From an uncultured Lachnospiraceae bacterium (GTDB lineage Bacteria; Bacillota; Clostridia; Lachnospirales; Lachnospiraceae), in contig CAJURT010000030.1 in assembly GCA_910588875.1 (NCBI GenBank), forward strand, positions 1 through 46,456: a stretch of DNA of 46,456 nt, read 5' to 3'. The translations under genes were made by a program, and so were the position numbers. The notes beneath the pieces were generated by a model. That model was given only the letters and a program-made list of their open reading frames with translations. It was not told the origin of the DNA and searched no databases. This document shows positions 15,691-23,731 of the stretch, in pieces (positions within the stretch are counted from its first letter, which is position 1; each line of letters opens with the position of its first letter).

Positions 15691-16806
15691 ATGAGAAGAG
15701 CAAAATGGGCAAAAGGAATGGCAGCAATGACAGCAGCAGTAATGATGATTACCGCCGCCTTAACAGGGTGCAGCAATTCAAAGGCTCCAAAGACGGCAAC
15801 GGCTGCAGCGCAGGAGACGGAGAAAGCAGCGGGTCAGCAGGAAACAGAGAAAGCAGCAGATGCAGAAAAGGCCGGGGGAGGGGCAAACGGCATCGAATAC
15901 AAGGAGCAGAAGTTCCAATTGGGCTACAATACGGTGGAGGATTCGGTAAGAGGGGAGATGGCTAAGACATTTAAAGAATACCTGGAGACCCAGAGCGGGG
16001 GGAAGATCACGGTGGAATTGTTCCCGGCAGGAACCCTGGGTTCGGAGCAGGAGATGACAGAGATGGTTAAAATCGGAACCCTGGACTTTACGCTTCCGGG
16101 CTGCTCGAATATGTCGAATGTGGATCCCTCTTTCTCCTCCGTGTCCCTTCCCTTCCTGGTTAAGGATTTTGAGGAAGCCCATAAGCTTCAGGACGGGGAG
16201 CTGGGAGAGGCGTTGAAGGAACTGGCCCAAAGCTACGGGTACAAGATTTTAGGCTGGGGAGATCTGGGCATGGCACAGATTACCAACAACAAGAAGGCGA
16301 TTAACAGTGTGTCTGATATGGCGGGGCTGAAGATGAGATCTCCCAATGAAGAGGCATCCATCAAAACCTTTGAAAGCCTGGGCTGTTCCGTGTCAACACT
16401 GGCTTTTTCGGAACTGTATTTGGGGATGAGCCAGGGAGTGGTGGACGGACAGTTTAATCCGATTGATGCCATCTACCAGCAGAAATTTTATGAGGTGCAG
16501 GATTATCTGGCCCTTTGCAACATTTTCTATTATGGCATTAACTTTGTGATGGGTGACAGCAAGTTTGCTTCTCTCGATGAAGATACCCAGAAGCTGATTC
16601 TTGAGGCAGCGGCTGAGGCTCAGGTGGTTTCCCGGGAATATGCCAAGGATGCGGATACCAGATACCTTGATATGATTAAGGAAGAGGGAGGCTTTAAGGA
16701 GATCACCACTCCGGATACGGCAGAATTTGCAGAGGCGGTGAAGCCGGTATACGATATATTTGCGGGGAAGGCAGACGAGAAGGTGTTAAAAGCAATCGGC
16801 CGGTAA
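15691..16806 (+). CDS. TRAP transporter solute-binding lipoprotein (DctP family)
   Basis: This 371-residue extracytoplasmic binding protein has a signal peptide ending in lipobox ALTGC (Cys about 26), so it is tethered to the membrane. A charged linker of Ala/Glu/Lys follows. The DctP fold starts at QKFQLGYNTVEDSVRGEMAKTF. TRAP signatures include GKITVELFPAGTLGSEQEM, the ligand-contact region AGLKMRSPNEEASIKTFESLG, and the segment SELYLGMSQGVVDGQFNP. The conserved Arg in LKMRSP is the residue that binds the ligand carboxylate in characterised DctP proteins. AAGGAG precedes the chosen ATG; an upstream ATG at 15550 gives a poor AT-rich extension. First gene of the seven-gene run. Confidence 0.92.
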   Translation: MRRAKWAKGMAAMTAAVMMITAALTGCSNSKAPKTATAAAQETEKAAGQQETEKAADAEKAGGGANGIEYKEQKFQLGYNTVEDSVRGEMAKTFKEYLETQSGGKITVELFPAGTLGSEQEMTEMVKIGTLDFTLPGCSNMSNVDPSFSSVSLPFLVKDFEEAHKLQDGELGEALKELAQSYGYKILGWGDLGMAQITNNKKAINSVSDMAGLKMRSPNEEASIKTFESLGCSVSTLAFSELYLGMSQGVVDGQFNPIDAIYQQKFYEVQDYLALCNIFYYGINFVMGDSKFASLDEDTQKLILEAAAEAQVVSREYAKDADTRYLDMIKEEGGFKEITTPDTAEFAEAVKPVYDIFAGKADEKVLKAIGR

Positions 16807-16842
16807 CATTTTAGAAAGATCACAGGGATGAGGAGATCAGGG

Positions 16843-17352
16843 ATGGAGATTTTCAAAAAAATTGATAGAGGAATATACGTCTTTACGAATGCGTTGGGGA
16901 TTGTTGCGGGAATCATGATGGCTCTGTTGACGGGCTTTGTATTCGCTGAGGTTCTCTGCCGGTATGTATTTAAGTCTCCGATTGTTGTTACCACTGAGAT
17001 GACCAATATTCTTTTTCCGTGGATTGTGTCATTGAGTGCAATCAGCATTGCCAAGGATAACGGGAATACGGCTCTGGTTTTTATCAAAGAGAAATTCAGG
17101 GGAACATTCCGCCATGTTGCGGAGATCGCAGTGCACATGGTGATGCTTTACTTTTCTGTTTTTATGGCGGTAGCCTCTTTTAATCTGTCCAGTTCTCTGA
17201 GCAAGGAGATTATGGTTCTTACGGGTATCAGCAAAGCGCTGGTGTACGGTTCCATGTTTGTTGGATTTGTGGGGATTACCATAGTCGTGGGATTTAATTT
17301 ATTTAAGTATATTATATTTGATATGGCGAAGATGGGAGGGGAAAGAGAATGA
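16843..17352 (+). CDS. TRAP transporter small permease (DctQ family)
   Basis: This integral membrane protein of 169 residues has four predicted helices (roughly 15-38, 50-70, 88-110 and 130-155), the DctQ layout. The motif EVLCRYVFKSPIVVTTEMTNILFPWIV is the typical helix-one/helix-two signature of the family, with WIV in the W-x-x-x-L position. Its job is to assemble with the large permease. The ATG at 16843 has AGGAG at 7 nt, while one at 16828 has only a weak site. The last codons overlap the start of the large permease by 4 bp, implying translational coupling. Confidence 0.9.
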   Translation: MEIFKKIDRGIYVFTNALGIVAGIMMALLTGFVFAEVLCRYVFKSPIVVTTEMTNILFPWIVSLSAISIAKDNGNTALVFIKEKFRGTFRHVAEIAVHMVMLYFSVFMAVASFNLSSSLSKEIMVLTGISKALVYGSMFVGFVGITIVVGFNLFKYIIFDMAKMGGERE

Positions 17353-18617
17353 TTTTTGTCATGTTTCTGGCATTTGCTGTTTTGATGATAATAGGGGTTC
17401 CCATCGCGTTTGCCATGGGAAGCGCATCCCTCTTGTTTATGCAGGCCAATGATATTTCCCTGGCGGTTGCGGCTCAGAAGTTTTTTTCCAATACCCAGTC
17501 ATTTTCCTTTTTGGCGGTTCCCTTCTTTATCCTGGCAGGAAATCTGATGGTGGAATCGGGGATTGCCAAGAAGCTGATCAATTTTGCCAGTGTTCTGGTT
17601 CGCCAGCTTCCGGGAGGGTTAGGCTGCGTATCTGTGGTGACAAGCATGATTATGGCAGGGATTTCCGGATCTTCAGTGGCAGATGCCTCTTCTGTGGGAG
17701 CGATTCTGATTCCGGAAATGAATGACCAGGGTTATCCCAAGTCCTTTTCGGCGGCAATCAATGCCACCAGTTCCGTGGTGGGCATTATCATTCCGCCCAG
17801 CAGTACCATGATTGTTATTTCTTATATCACAGGGCTTTCTGTGGCGAAAATGTTCCTTGCAGGGGCGATTCCGGGTATCCTGATCGGATTTGCTTATCTG
17901 GCGGTGACGGTGTGGATGGCAAAGAAGAACAATTATCCCCGGGAGGAGCGTGCGGCAAGGAGCGAGGTCATTGCCGCCTCCATTGATGCGGCCTGGGCGA
18001 TGCTGTTCCCTGTGTTTATGCTGGGGAGTATTATCCTGGGGATAGCCACTCCCACGGAATCTGCTTCTATCTGTGTGGTGTATTCTCTGCTTTTGGGGCT
18101 GTTTGTCTACCGTTCTCTCGACTTGAAGAAAATCCTTCGGGCATTGAAGGATTCTGCGATTGGGACAACCGTGGTGATGATGGTGGTGTGTACGGCCACG
18201 ATTATGCAGTGGATTTTGGTAAGCAATAATATACCTACGATGATTGCGGATTTCCTGCTGGGCCTGAATCTGCCCTATGCGTTGATGCTTCTGGTGATGA
18301 TTCTGATCCTCTTCTGCGCAGGGATGGTGATGGACAATGTGCCTAATTTGTATATTTTCCTGCCTATTTTTATGCCGATTGCCGTAGGGATGGGGATGGA
18401 TCCTATTCATATGTCCATAGTGGTCCTTTGCTCTCTGGCCATGGGGCTGTTTACTCCTCCTGTTGGGACTACGCTCTTTATTTCCTGTAATATTGCGGGG
18501 ATTTCTATTGAAGAGTGTGTGAAGGATCTGGTTCCCTTTTTCATCGTGGGAGGGTTGGTGATCCTGCTGGTGGCCTATTGTCCGCCTCTGACCATGTTCC
18601 TGGGAAATATGATGTAG
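17349..18617 (+). CDS. TRAP transporter large permease (DctM family)
   Basis: This 422-residue membrane protein has about 12 hydrophobic helices and carries the sodium-coupled transport path of the TRAP system. Family motifs seen are GVPIAFAMG near the start, VPFFILAGNLMVESGIAKKL, GGLGCVSVVTSMIMAGISGSSVADASSVG, and the second half GMVMDNVPNLYIFLPIFMPIAVGMGMDPIH followed by GLFTPPVGTTLF. It overlaps dctQ by 4 bp (ATGA) and lies 13 bp before the M20 gene. It belongs to the carboxylate/amino-acid-like TRAP class; the actual solute is not readable from sequence. Confidence 0.93.
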   Translation: MIFVMFLAFAVLMIIGVPIAFAMGSASLLFMQANDISLAVAAQKFFSNTQSFSFLAVPFFILAGNLMVESGIAKKLINFASVLVRQLPGGLGCVSVVTSMIMAGISGSSVADASSVGAILIPEMNDQGYPKSFSAAINATSSVVGIIIPPSSTMIVISYITGLSVAKMFLAGAIPGILIGFAYLAVTVWMAKKNNYPREERAARSEVIAASIDAAWAMLFPVFMLGSIILGIATPTESASICVVYSLLLGLFVYRSLDLKKILRALKDSAIGTTVVMMVVCTATIMQWILVSNNIPTMIADFLLGLNLPYALMLLVMILILFCAGMVMDNVPNLYIFLPIFMPIAVGMGMDPIHMSIVVLCSLAMGLFTPPVGTTLFISCNIAGISIEECVKDLVPFFIVGGLVILLVAYCPPLTMFLGNMM

Positions 18618-18630
18618 AAGGAGAAGGAAA

Positions 18631-19767
18631 ATGAAGGAATATGGCCGGATGGCAGTACAGCTGATGAAGGAACTGGTAAAGTTCGATACCTCCAATGGGC
18701 CGGGGAATGAGGGGCCGCTGGCAGAATATATTGCAGATATTTTGAAAAAGGAAGGATTTGCCGTTGAGGTTCAGAGGGTGGCAGAGAATCGGGGGAACAT
18801 GGTTGCCTCTTTTGGGCAATCGGACCGCAATTTGATTTTAAACGGACACCTGGATGTGGTTCCTCCGGGCAGCGGATGGAACAGGGAACCTTTTCGCGTG
18901 ACAGAACAGGAAGGGCGTTTTTACGGGAGAGGAACCTGTGATATGAAGGGCGGCCTGGCGGCAATGATGGCTGCAGCCATCAAGGTAAAACGGGAGAATA
19001 CCCTGAAGAATAAAAATCTGGTCCTTGCTTTTGTTGCTGACGAGGAGATTGACGGAACGGGAACAAAATATTTTGCCAGGAATTTCAAAAAAGGGAAACA
19101 GAATATTGTGGTGATCGGAGAGCCGACACAAAATGAGATTCACGTGGCACACAGAGGGGTGGTGCGGCTCAGGGTGGGAATCTATGGAAAGCAATGCCAT
19201 TCAGGGCGCCCCGGTGAGGGGGTGAATGCCCTTACCCTTATGGGGAGATTTCTGGTGGAGGTGGAGAACTGGAATCAGAGAAAGCAGAAATTAATCCAGC
19301 CGGTTCTTCCCCCTCCTACAGTAGCGGCAACAATTGCCGCAGGAGGGGTCAAGGACAATGTGATTCCGGGATATGGGGAGGTGGTCCTTGATTTCCGGAC
19401 CGTGCCGGGGGATACGGCAAAAAGGCTGGAACAGGAAACGGATGCCGTGCTGAAAAGAATATTGGAAAAGGAGGCTGTTTCCTGGAAGATTGAAACATTT
19501 ATTGATGTGGCCCCGGGGATGACGGATCCGGAGGCGCAGAGCGTGAAAATTGCGCAGATGGCATATGAGAGGCTGGGATGGCCTGAGCCTGAGATCACTT
19601 ATTTTTCGGCCTGCTGTGATCTGTCCTGCTTTTTGTCGGAGGGCTTTGACGGGATCTTGTGCGGCCCGGGAAGCCTTGCCCAGGCTCATGTTGCGGATGA
19701 ATATATAGAGGGGCAGCAGCTGGAGAGGGCGGTGGATTTCTATGAGAACTATATTTTATCTATGTGA
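18631..19767 (+). CDS. M20 family metallo-amidohydrolase (ArgE/DapE/ACY1-like)
   Basis: This 378-residue di-zinc peptidase/deacylase of family M20 has the metal-site sequence GHLDVVPPG (His about 72), the GRGTCDMKGGLAAMM motif (bridging Asp about 105) and ADEEIDGTGTKYF (catalytic Glu about 137). A dimerisation domain sits between (HRGVVRLRVGIYGKQCHSGRPGEG). Relatives remove acetyl, succinyl or formyl groups from amino acids or cleave dipeptides. Within this operon, an N-acyl amino acid or peptide imported by the TRAP system is a reasonable substrate. The ribosome site GAAGGAGAAGG is strong. The C-terminus ends just before the next gene, whose upstream ATG overlaps it. Confidence 0.87.
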   Translation: MKEYGRMAVQLMKELVKFDTSNGPGNEGPLAEYIADILKKEGFAVEVQRVAENRGNMVASFGQSDRNLILNGHLDVVPPGSGWNREPFRVTEQEGRFYGRGTCDMKGGLAAMMAAAIKVKRENTLKNKNLVLAFVADEEIDGTGTKYFARNFKKGKQNIVVIGEPTQNEIHVAHRGVVRLRVGIYGKQCHSGRPGEGVNALTLMGRFLVEVENWNQRKQKLIQPVLPPPTVAATIAAGGVKDNVIPGYGEVVLDFRTVPGDTAKRLEQETDAVLKRILEKEAVSWKIETFIDVAPGMTDPEAQSVKIAQMAYERLGWPEPEITYFSACCDLSCFLSEGFDGILCGPGSLAQAHVADEYIEGQQLERAVDFYENYILSM

Positions 19768-19799
19768 CGGGAAAAGGATCATTTTATGAGGGAGGATTT

Positions 19800-20912
19800 A
19801 TGGATTGCAGGTATGAGATAAAGGACACATCAAAAATAATTACGCCGCAACTGGTCTATTATAAAGAGATTATCATTGAGAATATCAGGAAGGCGATTGA
19901 TCTGGCCGGTTCGGCAGAGCGTCTGTGGCCTCATGTGAAATCCCATAAAACGGCAGGCATGGTAAAACTGCAGATGGAAATGGGGATAAAACGGTTTAAA
20001 TGCGCCACGATTGCAGAGGCGGAAATGGTGGCTGACTGCGGGGCCGGGGATATTCTGCTGGCATACCCCCTGGTGGGGCCGAATATCCAAAGATTTGTAT
20101 GCCTGGAGGAGAAATATCCCCAGCTGCGGTTCTGGGCAATCGGGGAAGATTACGGACAATTAGCCCTTTTGTCAGAGGAATCGTTGAAGAAAGGGATTAC
20201 CACAAGGGTCCTTTTGGATGTCAATATGGGGATGAACCGCACAGGTGCGGCCATAGAATCGGCAGAAGAACTTTATGAGAGATGCGCCGGCCTGGAAGGC
20301 ATAACCATGAGGGGGTTTCATTGCTATGACGGAAACCATAATGATCCGGATCCGGCAGCCAGGAAGGAGAAGGTGGCAAAAAAGGCAGAGGTATTAAAGG
20401 GGATTCGAAAACGGCTGGAAGAAAAGAAGCTGGAGTGTTCGGTCTTTGTTATGGGAGGAACCCCTTCCTTCCCCTGCCATGCAGAATACCCGGATGTGTT
20501 CTTGTCCCCCGGCACCGCATTTTTGCAGGATGCGGGGTATTATAAGAGGCTGCCGGACATGGATTTTATACCGGCTGCAGTGGTCTTAAGCCGGGTGGTC
20601 AGCCATCCTTCAAAAGACAGCTTTACCCTGGATCTGGGATATAAAGGGATTGCTGCGGATCCGGTTTCCCAGAGAGGGTATATTGTGGGAGGGGAGGAGT
20701 ATGAGGCAGTGTTTCAGAATGAGGAGCACTGGGTGTTCCGCTTAAAGGAGGGGCAGGAGGCTTCCCTGCCTGAGATCGGGAGTGTGGTTTATGTGATTCC
20801 CACCCATATCTGCCCCACGAGTGCGCTGTATCCTTCGATTCCTATTGTGGAAAAAGGGGTTGTCACTGAGAACTGGGAAGTGAAGGCCCGTAACCGGAAG
20901 ATTACGGTCTGA
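19800..20912 (+). CDS. DSD1 / D-threonine-aldolase-fold PLP enzyme
   Basis: This 371-residue fold-type III PLP protein has an alanine-racemase N-terminal barrel and a DSD1-type C-terminal domain. The PLP lysine is in LWPHVKSHKT (about 45). The barrel includes LDVNMGMNRTG and MRGFHCYDGNHN. MGGTPSFPCHAEYP provides the cofactor-phosphate glycines, and PTHICPTSALYP at the C-terminus supplies the His and Cys that bind the metal in D-serine dehydratase and D-threonine aldolase. Family reactions are dehydration of D-serine or 3-hydroxyaspartate and cleavage of D-threonine-like amino acids. The ATG at 19800 has GGGAGG just upstream and was chosen over one at 19764 that overlaps the M20 stop. A RidA gene follows, which suggests an enamine product. 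Confidence 0.87.
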   Translation: MDCRYEIKDTSKIITPQLVYYKEIIIENIRKAIDLAGSAERLWPHVKSHKTAGMVKLQMEMGIKRFKCATIAEAEMVADCGAGDILLAYPLVGPNIQRFVCLEEKYPQLRFWAIGEDYGQLALLSEESLKKGITTRVLLDVNMGMNRTGAAIESAEELYERCAGLEGITMRGFHCYDGNHNDPDPAARKEKVAKKAEVLKGIRKRLEEKKLECSVFVMGGTPSFPCHAEYPDVFLSPGTAFLQDAGYYKRLPDMDFIPAAVVLSRVVSHPSKDSFTLDLGYKGIAADPVSQRGYIVGGEEYEAVFQNEEHWVFRLKEGQEASLPEIGSVVYVIPTHICPTSALYPSIPIVEKGVVTENWEVKARNRKITV

Positions 20913-20960
20913 GTGGATGCTGTTGGAAAATATGTAGGGAAAAGAAAAGGAAAACAGACG

Positions 20961-21419
20961 ATGGATATTTATGAGAGAATCAAAGAATTGGGATATGAAC
21001 TTCCTCCTGCGCCGCCGAAGGGAGGGATCTATAAACCGGTAATCCAGGAGGGAAACATGCTGTATCTTTCGGGCCAGGGAGCCACCAGGAAGGGACAGCC
21101 TGTATTTTCGGGAAGGCTGGGAGAGGGATGTACGATTGAGGAGGGGCAGGAAGCAGCGGTTATCTGTACCTTGAATGGGCTGAGTGCACTTGACGAATAT
21201 CTGGGGGATTTGAATAAAATAAAAAGGGTGGTAAAAATCCTTGCATTTGTGGCAAGCGCTCCGGGCTTTCATCAGCAGCCAAAAGTTGCAGATGGCGCCT
21301 CCCGGTTCCTGATGGATGTTTTCGGAGAGGAACGGGGAGTGGGAGCCAGATCGGCAATCGGCGCCAGTGAACTTCCGGGAGGCATTCCCGTGGAGATTGA
21401 ATATATTTTTGAGGTGTGA
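20961..21419 (+). CDS. RidA/YjgF family enamine/imine deaminase
   Basis: This 152-residue Rid protein hydrolyses reactive enamines such as 2-aminoacrylate to keto acids. The family features are YLSGQGATRKGQPVFSGRLGEG, the mid-region WLGDLNKIKR-like DEYLGDLNKIKRVVKI, and the C-terminal ARSAIGASELPGGIPVEIE, where the first Arg is the catalytic or carboxylate-binding residue in active RidA proteins. A GTG at 20913 would extend the frame, but the ATG at 20961 has AAAGGA about 10 nt upstream and starts the conserved MDIYERIKELGYELP. It follows a DSD1-type enzyme, so it probably clears the intermediate made there. Confidence 0.9.
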   Translation: MDIYERIKELGYELPPAPPKGGIYKPVIQEGNMLYLSGQGATRKGQPVFSGRLGEGCTIEEGQEAAVICTLNGLSALDEYLGDLNKIKRVVKILAFVASAPGFHQQPKVADGASRFLMDVFGEERGVGARSAIGASELPGGIPVEIEYIFEV

Positions 21420-21435
21420 CCAGAGGCAGATTTAC

Positions 21436-21472
21436 AACCGTAACCCTTCGGGATGCCTGGAGGGTTGCGGTT
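21436..21472 (+). other. Intercistronic hairpin
   Basis: A 12-bp stem (21436-21447 with 21461-21472, one G-T pair) with a 13-nt loop lies between the RidA and aldolase genes. No T-run follows, so it more likely shapes mRNA stability or partial termination than ends the operon. Confidence 0.6.
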
Positions 21473-21492
21473 AAAGTGGGAGGAAAAACATC

Positions 21493-22266
21493 ATGGGGAT
21501 GGCAAAGACAGAGGAGTTTTACAGAAAGATCAGAAGCGGGTATGTAATCGGCCCCTTTATGAAGACCTGCGATCCGGCATTTGTGGAAGCGGCAGGATAT
21601 GCAGGGATGGATTTTGTTATTCTGGATATGGAGCATGGCCCTGCCAGCGTGGAAAGCCTGCAGAACCATATCCGGGCAGCCCAGGTAGCCGGTGTCCTCC
21701 CGGTTGTCCGGGTGGGCAGCTATGGGGATATTTCCCGGGTGCTGGATATCGGTGCAGGGGGAGTGCAGGTGCCCCAGGTATCCAGTGCCAAAGAGGCGGA
21801 AGCGGTGGTGAGAGAAGCGAAATATTTTCCTCAGGGGGAGCGGGGGGTCTGCCGGTTTGTGCGGGCGGCCAGGTACTCGGCCCTGGAGAAACAGGAATAT
21901 TTCCGGAGGGCGAACCAGGCCCTGGTAATTATACAGCTGGAGGGGCAGAAAGCCCTGGAGAATCTGGATGAGATTATGGAGGTTCCGGGAATTGATATAC
22001 TTTTTATCGGGCCCTATGACCTTTCCCAGAGCCTGGGGGTTCCCGGACAGACGACCCATCCTGCTGTGGTGGAACAGATGCAGGAGATTGTGGAGAGGGC
22101 GAAAAAGAAACATATTCTGGTGGGAACCTTCACGGACAGTGAAAAAACCCTGAAAAGATGGAGTGATGCCGGTGTCCAGTATTTGTCCTATTCTGTGGAC
22201 ACGGGGATTTTTTATGAGGCTTGTGTGCGGGTGCGGGAGCGGGCGAAGCAGATGAACGCCTGCTGA
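21493..22266 (+). CDS. HpcH/HpaI class II aldolase
   Basis: This 257-residue metal-dependent aldolase has the HpcH/HpaI TIM-barrel fold and cleaves or forms 2-keto-4-hydroxy acids, usually giving pyruvate plus an aldehyde. Signatures are DFVILDMEHGPAS (active-site His and acid), the metal-site segment IIQLEGQKALENLDEI with the Glu ligand, and GIDILFIGPYDLSQSLGVPG, which carries the Asp ligand. Length is typical. GGGAGG precedes the ATG. It is the last gene of the TRAP-containing run and ends before the lacI promoter. In this context it is likely to split the keto acid left after the PLP and RidA steps. The exact substrate is unknown. Confidence 0.9.
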   Translation: MGMAKTEEFYRKIRSGYVIGPFMKTCDPAFVEAAGYAGMDFVILDMEHGPASVESLQNHIRAAQVAGVLPVVRVGSYGDISRVLDIGAGGVQVPQVSSAKEAEAVVREAKYFPQGERGVCRFVRAARYSALEKQEYFRRANQALVIIQLEGQKALENLDEIMEVPGIDILFIGPYDLSQSLGVPGQTTHPAVVEQMQEIVERAKKKHILVGTFTDSEKTLKRWSDAGVQYLSYSVDTGIFYEACVRVRERAKQMNAC

Positions 22267-22281
22267 ATTTTAATCCCTGTA

Positions 22282-22310
22282 TTGACATATTTACTTAAAT
22301 TAAATATAAT
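22282..22310 (+). promoter_or_regulatory. Consensus promoter of the LacI-type gene
   Basis: TTGACA (22282-22287), a 17-bp spacer and TATAAT (22305-22310), fully consensus and embedded in an AT-rich stretch rich in TTAAAT-like words that may be the regulator's own operator. Confidence 0.88.
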
Positions 22311-22348
22311 AAGATTAAAATATGTTAAAAAACGGGCGGTGAATTAAG

Positions 22349-23356
22349 ATGAAAAAGGCAGTGAGGTTATCGGATATTGCAGAAAGGCTTCAGGTGAGCA
22401 CAGTAACCGTGTCCAATGCCCTGTCAGGGCAGAAGGGGGTCAGTGAGGAACTGCGGGCCAGGATCAAACAAATGGCGGCGGAGATGGGATACCAGGTCAA
22501 GGGAACTTCCGGGGGCGGAAGCAAGAGGATTCTCAATGTGGGAGTCATCATCGGGGAGAAGTACCTGGGGCCTTATCCCTCGTATTATTGGAAGGTTTAT
22601 CAGGAGTTGTCGCTGATTGCAGGCCTGCACAGTTGTGTGATCCTGTTTGAGGTGCTGCGCCATGAGCGGGAGGCGGCGCTTAAGCTGCCCTTATTTGCGG
22701 CAGAGCAGCAGATTCAGGGGCTGATTGTGATCGGGGAGGTCAGCAGGGAATATATGGAATTTTTGGACGGGCAGCCGGATTTTCCTGTGGTGATGGTTGA
22801 TTTTATGATGCAGGGACTCCGCTGCCCTTCGGTGATGGCAGATAATTATTACGGCATGTATAAGATGGTGAATTATCTCATCGGGCAGGGGCATAAGGAG
22901 ATTGCCTATGTGGGGACGCTGCTGGCCAGCAACAGTATTACAGACCGGTATTTTGGGTACCGGAAGGCGCTTTTGGAGAATGGGCTGGAGATGAACCCGG
23001 ACTGGGTGATTGATGACCGTACCATGGAGGGGCAGATCGGGAATATCCGGCTGCCGGAACGGATGCCCACGGCCTTTGCCTGCAACTGTGATTTAACGGC
23101 CAGTGAACTGGTGAACCTCCTGGAAAGCCGGGGATATCGTATTCCGGAGGATATCTCGATTGTGGGATTTGATAATTACCTTTACGAGGGGCTGTGCGAT
23201 ATCAGCATTACCAGCTATGAGGTGGATATCAAGGAGATGGTGCGGTGCGCCATCAAGATTGTGGCAGCCCTTGCAGAGCATGGAGATGTACCGGCGGATA
23301 TGAGGCTGGTGTCGGGGACGGTTGTAATGAAGGAAAGCGTGCGGCGGATGGAATAG
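22349..23356 (+). CDS. LacI family transcriptional regulator
   Basis: This 335-residue sugar-responsive regulator has an N-terminal helix-turn-helix (RLSDIAERLQVSTVTVSNALSGQKGVS, about 6-32) with the hinge helix after it, and a periplasmic-binding-protein-like sensor domain from about 60 to 330 (MVDFMMQGLRCPSVMADNYYGMYKMVNYLIGQGHKEIAYVG; PEDISIVGFDNYLYEG). It lies just upstream of and in line with the ABC sugar importer and mannanase genes, so it most likely controls the galactomannan locus. It ends at a terminator, so it is a single-gene unit. The effector is unknown; a manno-oligosaccharide or galactose-containing sugar is the reasonable guess. Confidence 0.92.
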   Translation: MKKAVRLSDIAERLQVSTVTVSNALSGQKGVSEELRARIKQMAAEMGYQVKGTSGGGSKRILNVGVIIGEKYLGPYPSYYWKVYQELSLIAGLHSCVILFEVLRHEREAALKLPLFAAEQQIQGLIVIGEVSREYMEFLDGQPDFPVVMVDFMMQGLRCPSVMADNYYGMYKMVNYLIGQGHKEIAYVGTLLASNSITDRYFGYRKALLENGLEMNPDWVIDDRTMEGQIGNIRLPERMPTAFACNCDLTASELVNLLESRGYRIPEDISIVGFDNYLYEGLCDISITSYEVDIKEMVRCAIKIVAALAEHGDVPADMRLVSGTVVMKESVRRME

Positions 23357-23403
23357 GGGAACACCCTGAATGTGAGTGCTGCAACAGGGCATGGGACAAA
23401 ATG

Positions 23404-23437
23404 AGAAGTCTTTGGCGGAAGGAGACTTCTTTTTTTG
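23404..23437 (+). terminator. Intrinsic terminator of the LacI-type gene
   Basis: AGAAGTCT (23404-23411) pairs with AGACTTCT (23423-23430), followed by a seven-T run. Confidence 0.9.
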
Positions 23438-23514
23438 TGCATTTTTTATGCTTTTGCCGGGGAGAAGGAAGTCAAAAACAGTGAACGGGGAGGTAGAACG
23501 GGAAATCAGAATTG

Positions 23515-23731
23515 TTTTTAAGTTAAAAAGATTAATATAATAAACTTAAAATAAATAAGATTAGCTTAATTAATTAAAAAACCAAAATTAAATTAGTTAA
23601 TATAGATAAAAATAGCAATAAAAATCATATAAACCTAACAAAATTACAAAAAAACCTCACTTTCCTATTGAAATTAAAATAAATCAATATTATAATTAAT
23701 TTAAAATTAAATAAGAAGGGCGGATGAGTTT
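23515..23731 (+). promoter_or_regulatory. Very AT-rich control region of the ABC/mannanase operon
   Basis: About 200 bp composed almost wholly of A and T in an otherwise GC-balanced locus. The promoter at its 3' end is TTGAAA (23668-23673), a 17-bp spacer and TATAAT (23691-23696). Upstream of it, 23529-23548 is an imperfect palindrome (AAGATTAATATAATAAACTT), and ATTAAATTAGT recurs near the GH36 promoter. Likely operators for the LacI-type protein; binding is inferred. Confidence 0.7.

Noticed and set aside
17673..18695. Minus-strand frame of 340 codons opposite the TRAP large permease
   Set aside because: His/Asn/Arg-rich sequence produced by reading a membrane-protein gene backwards; no start signal.
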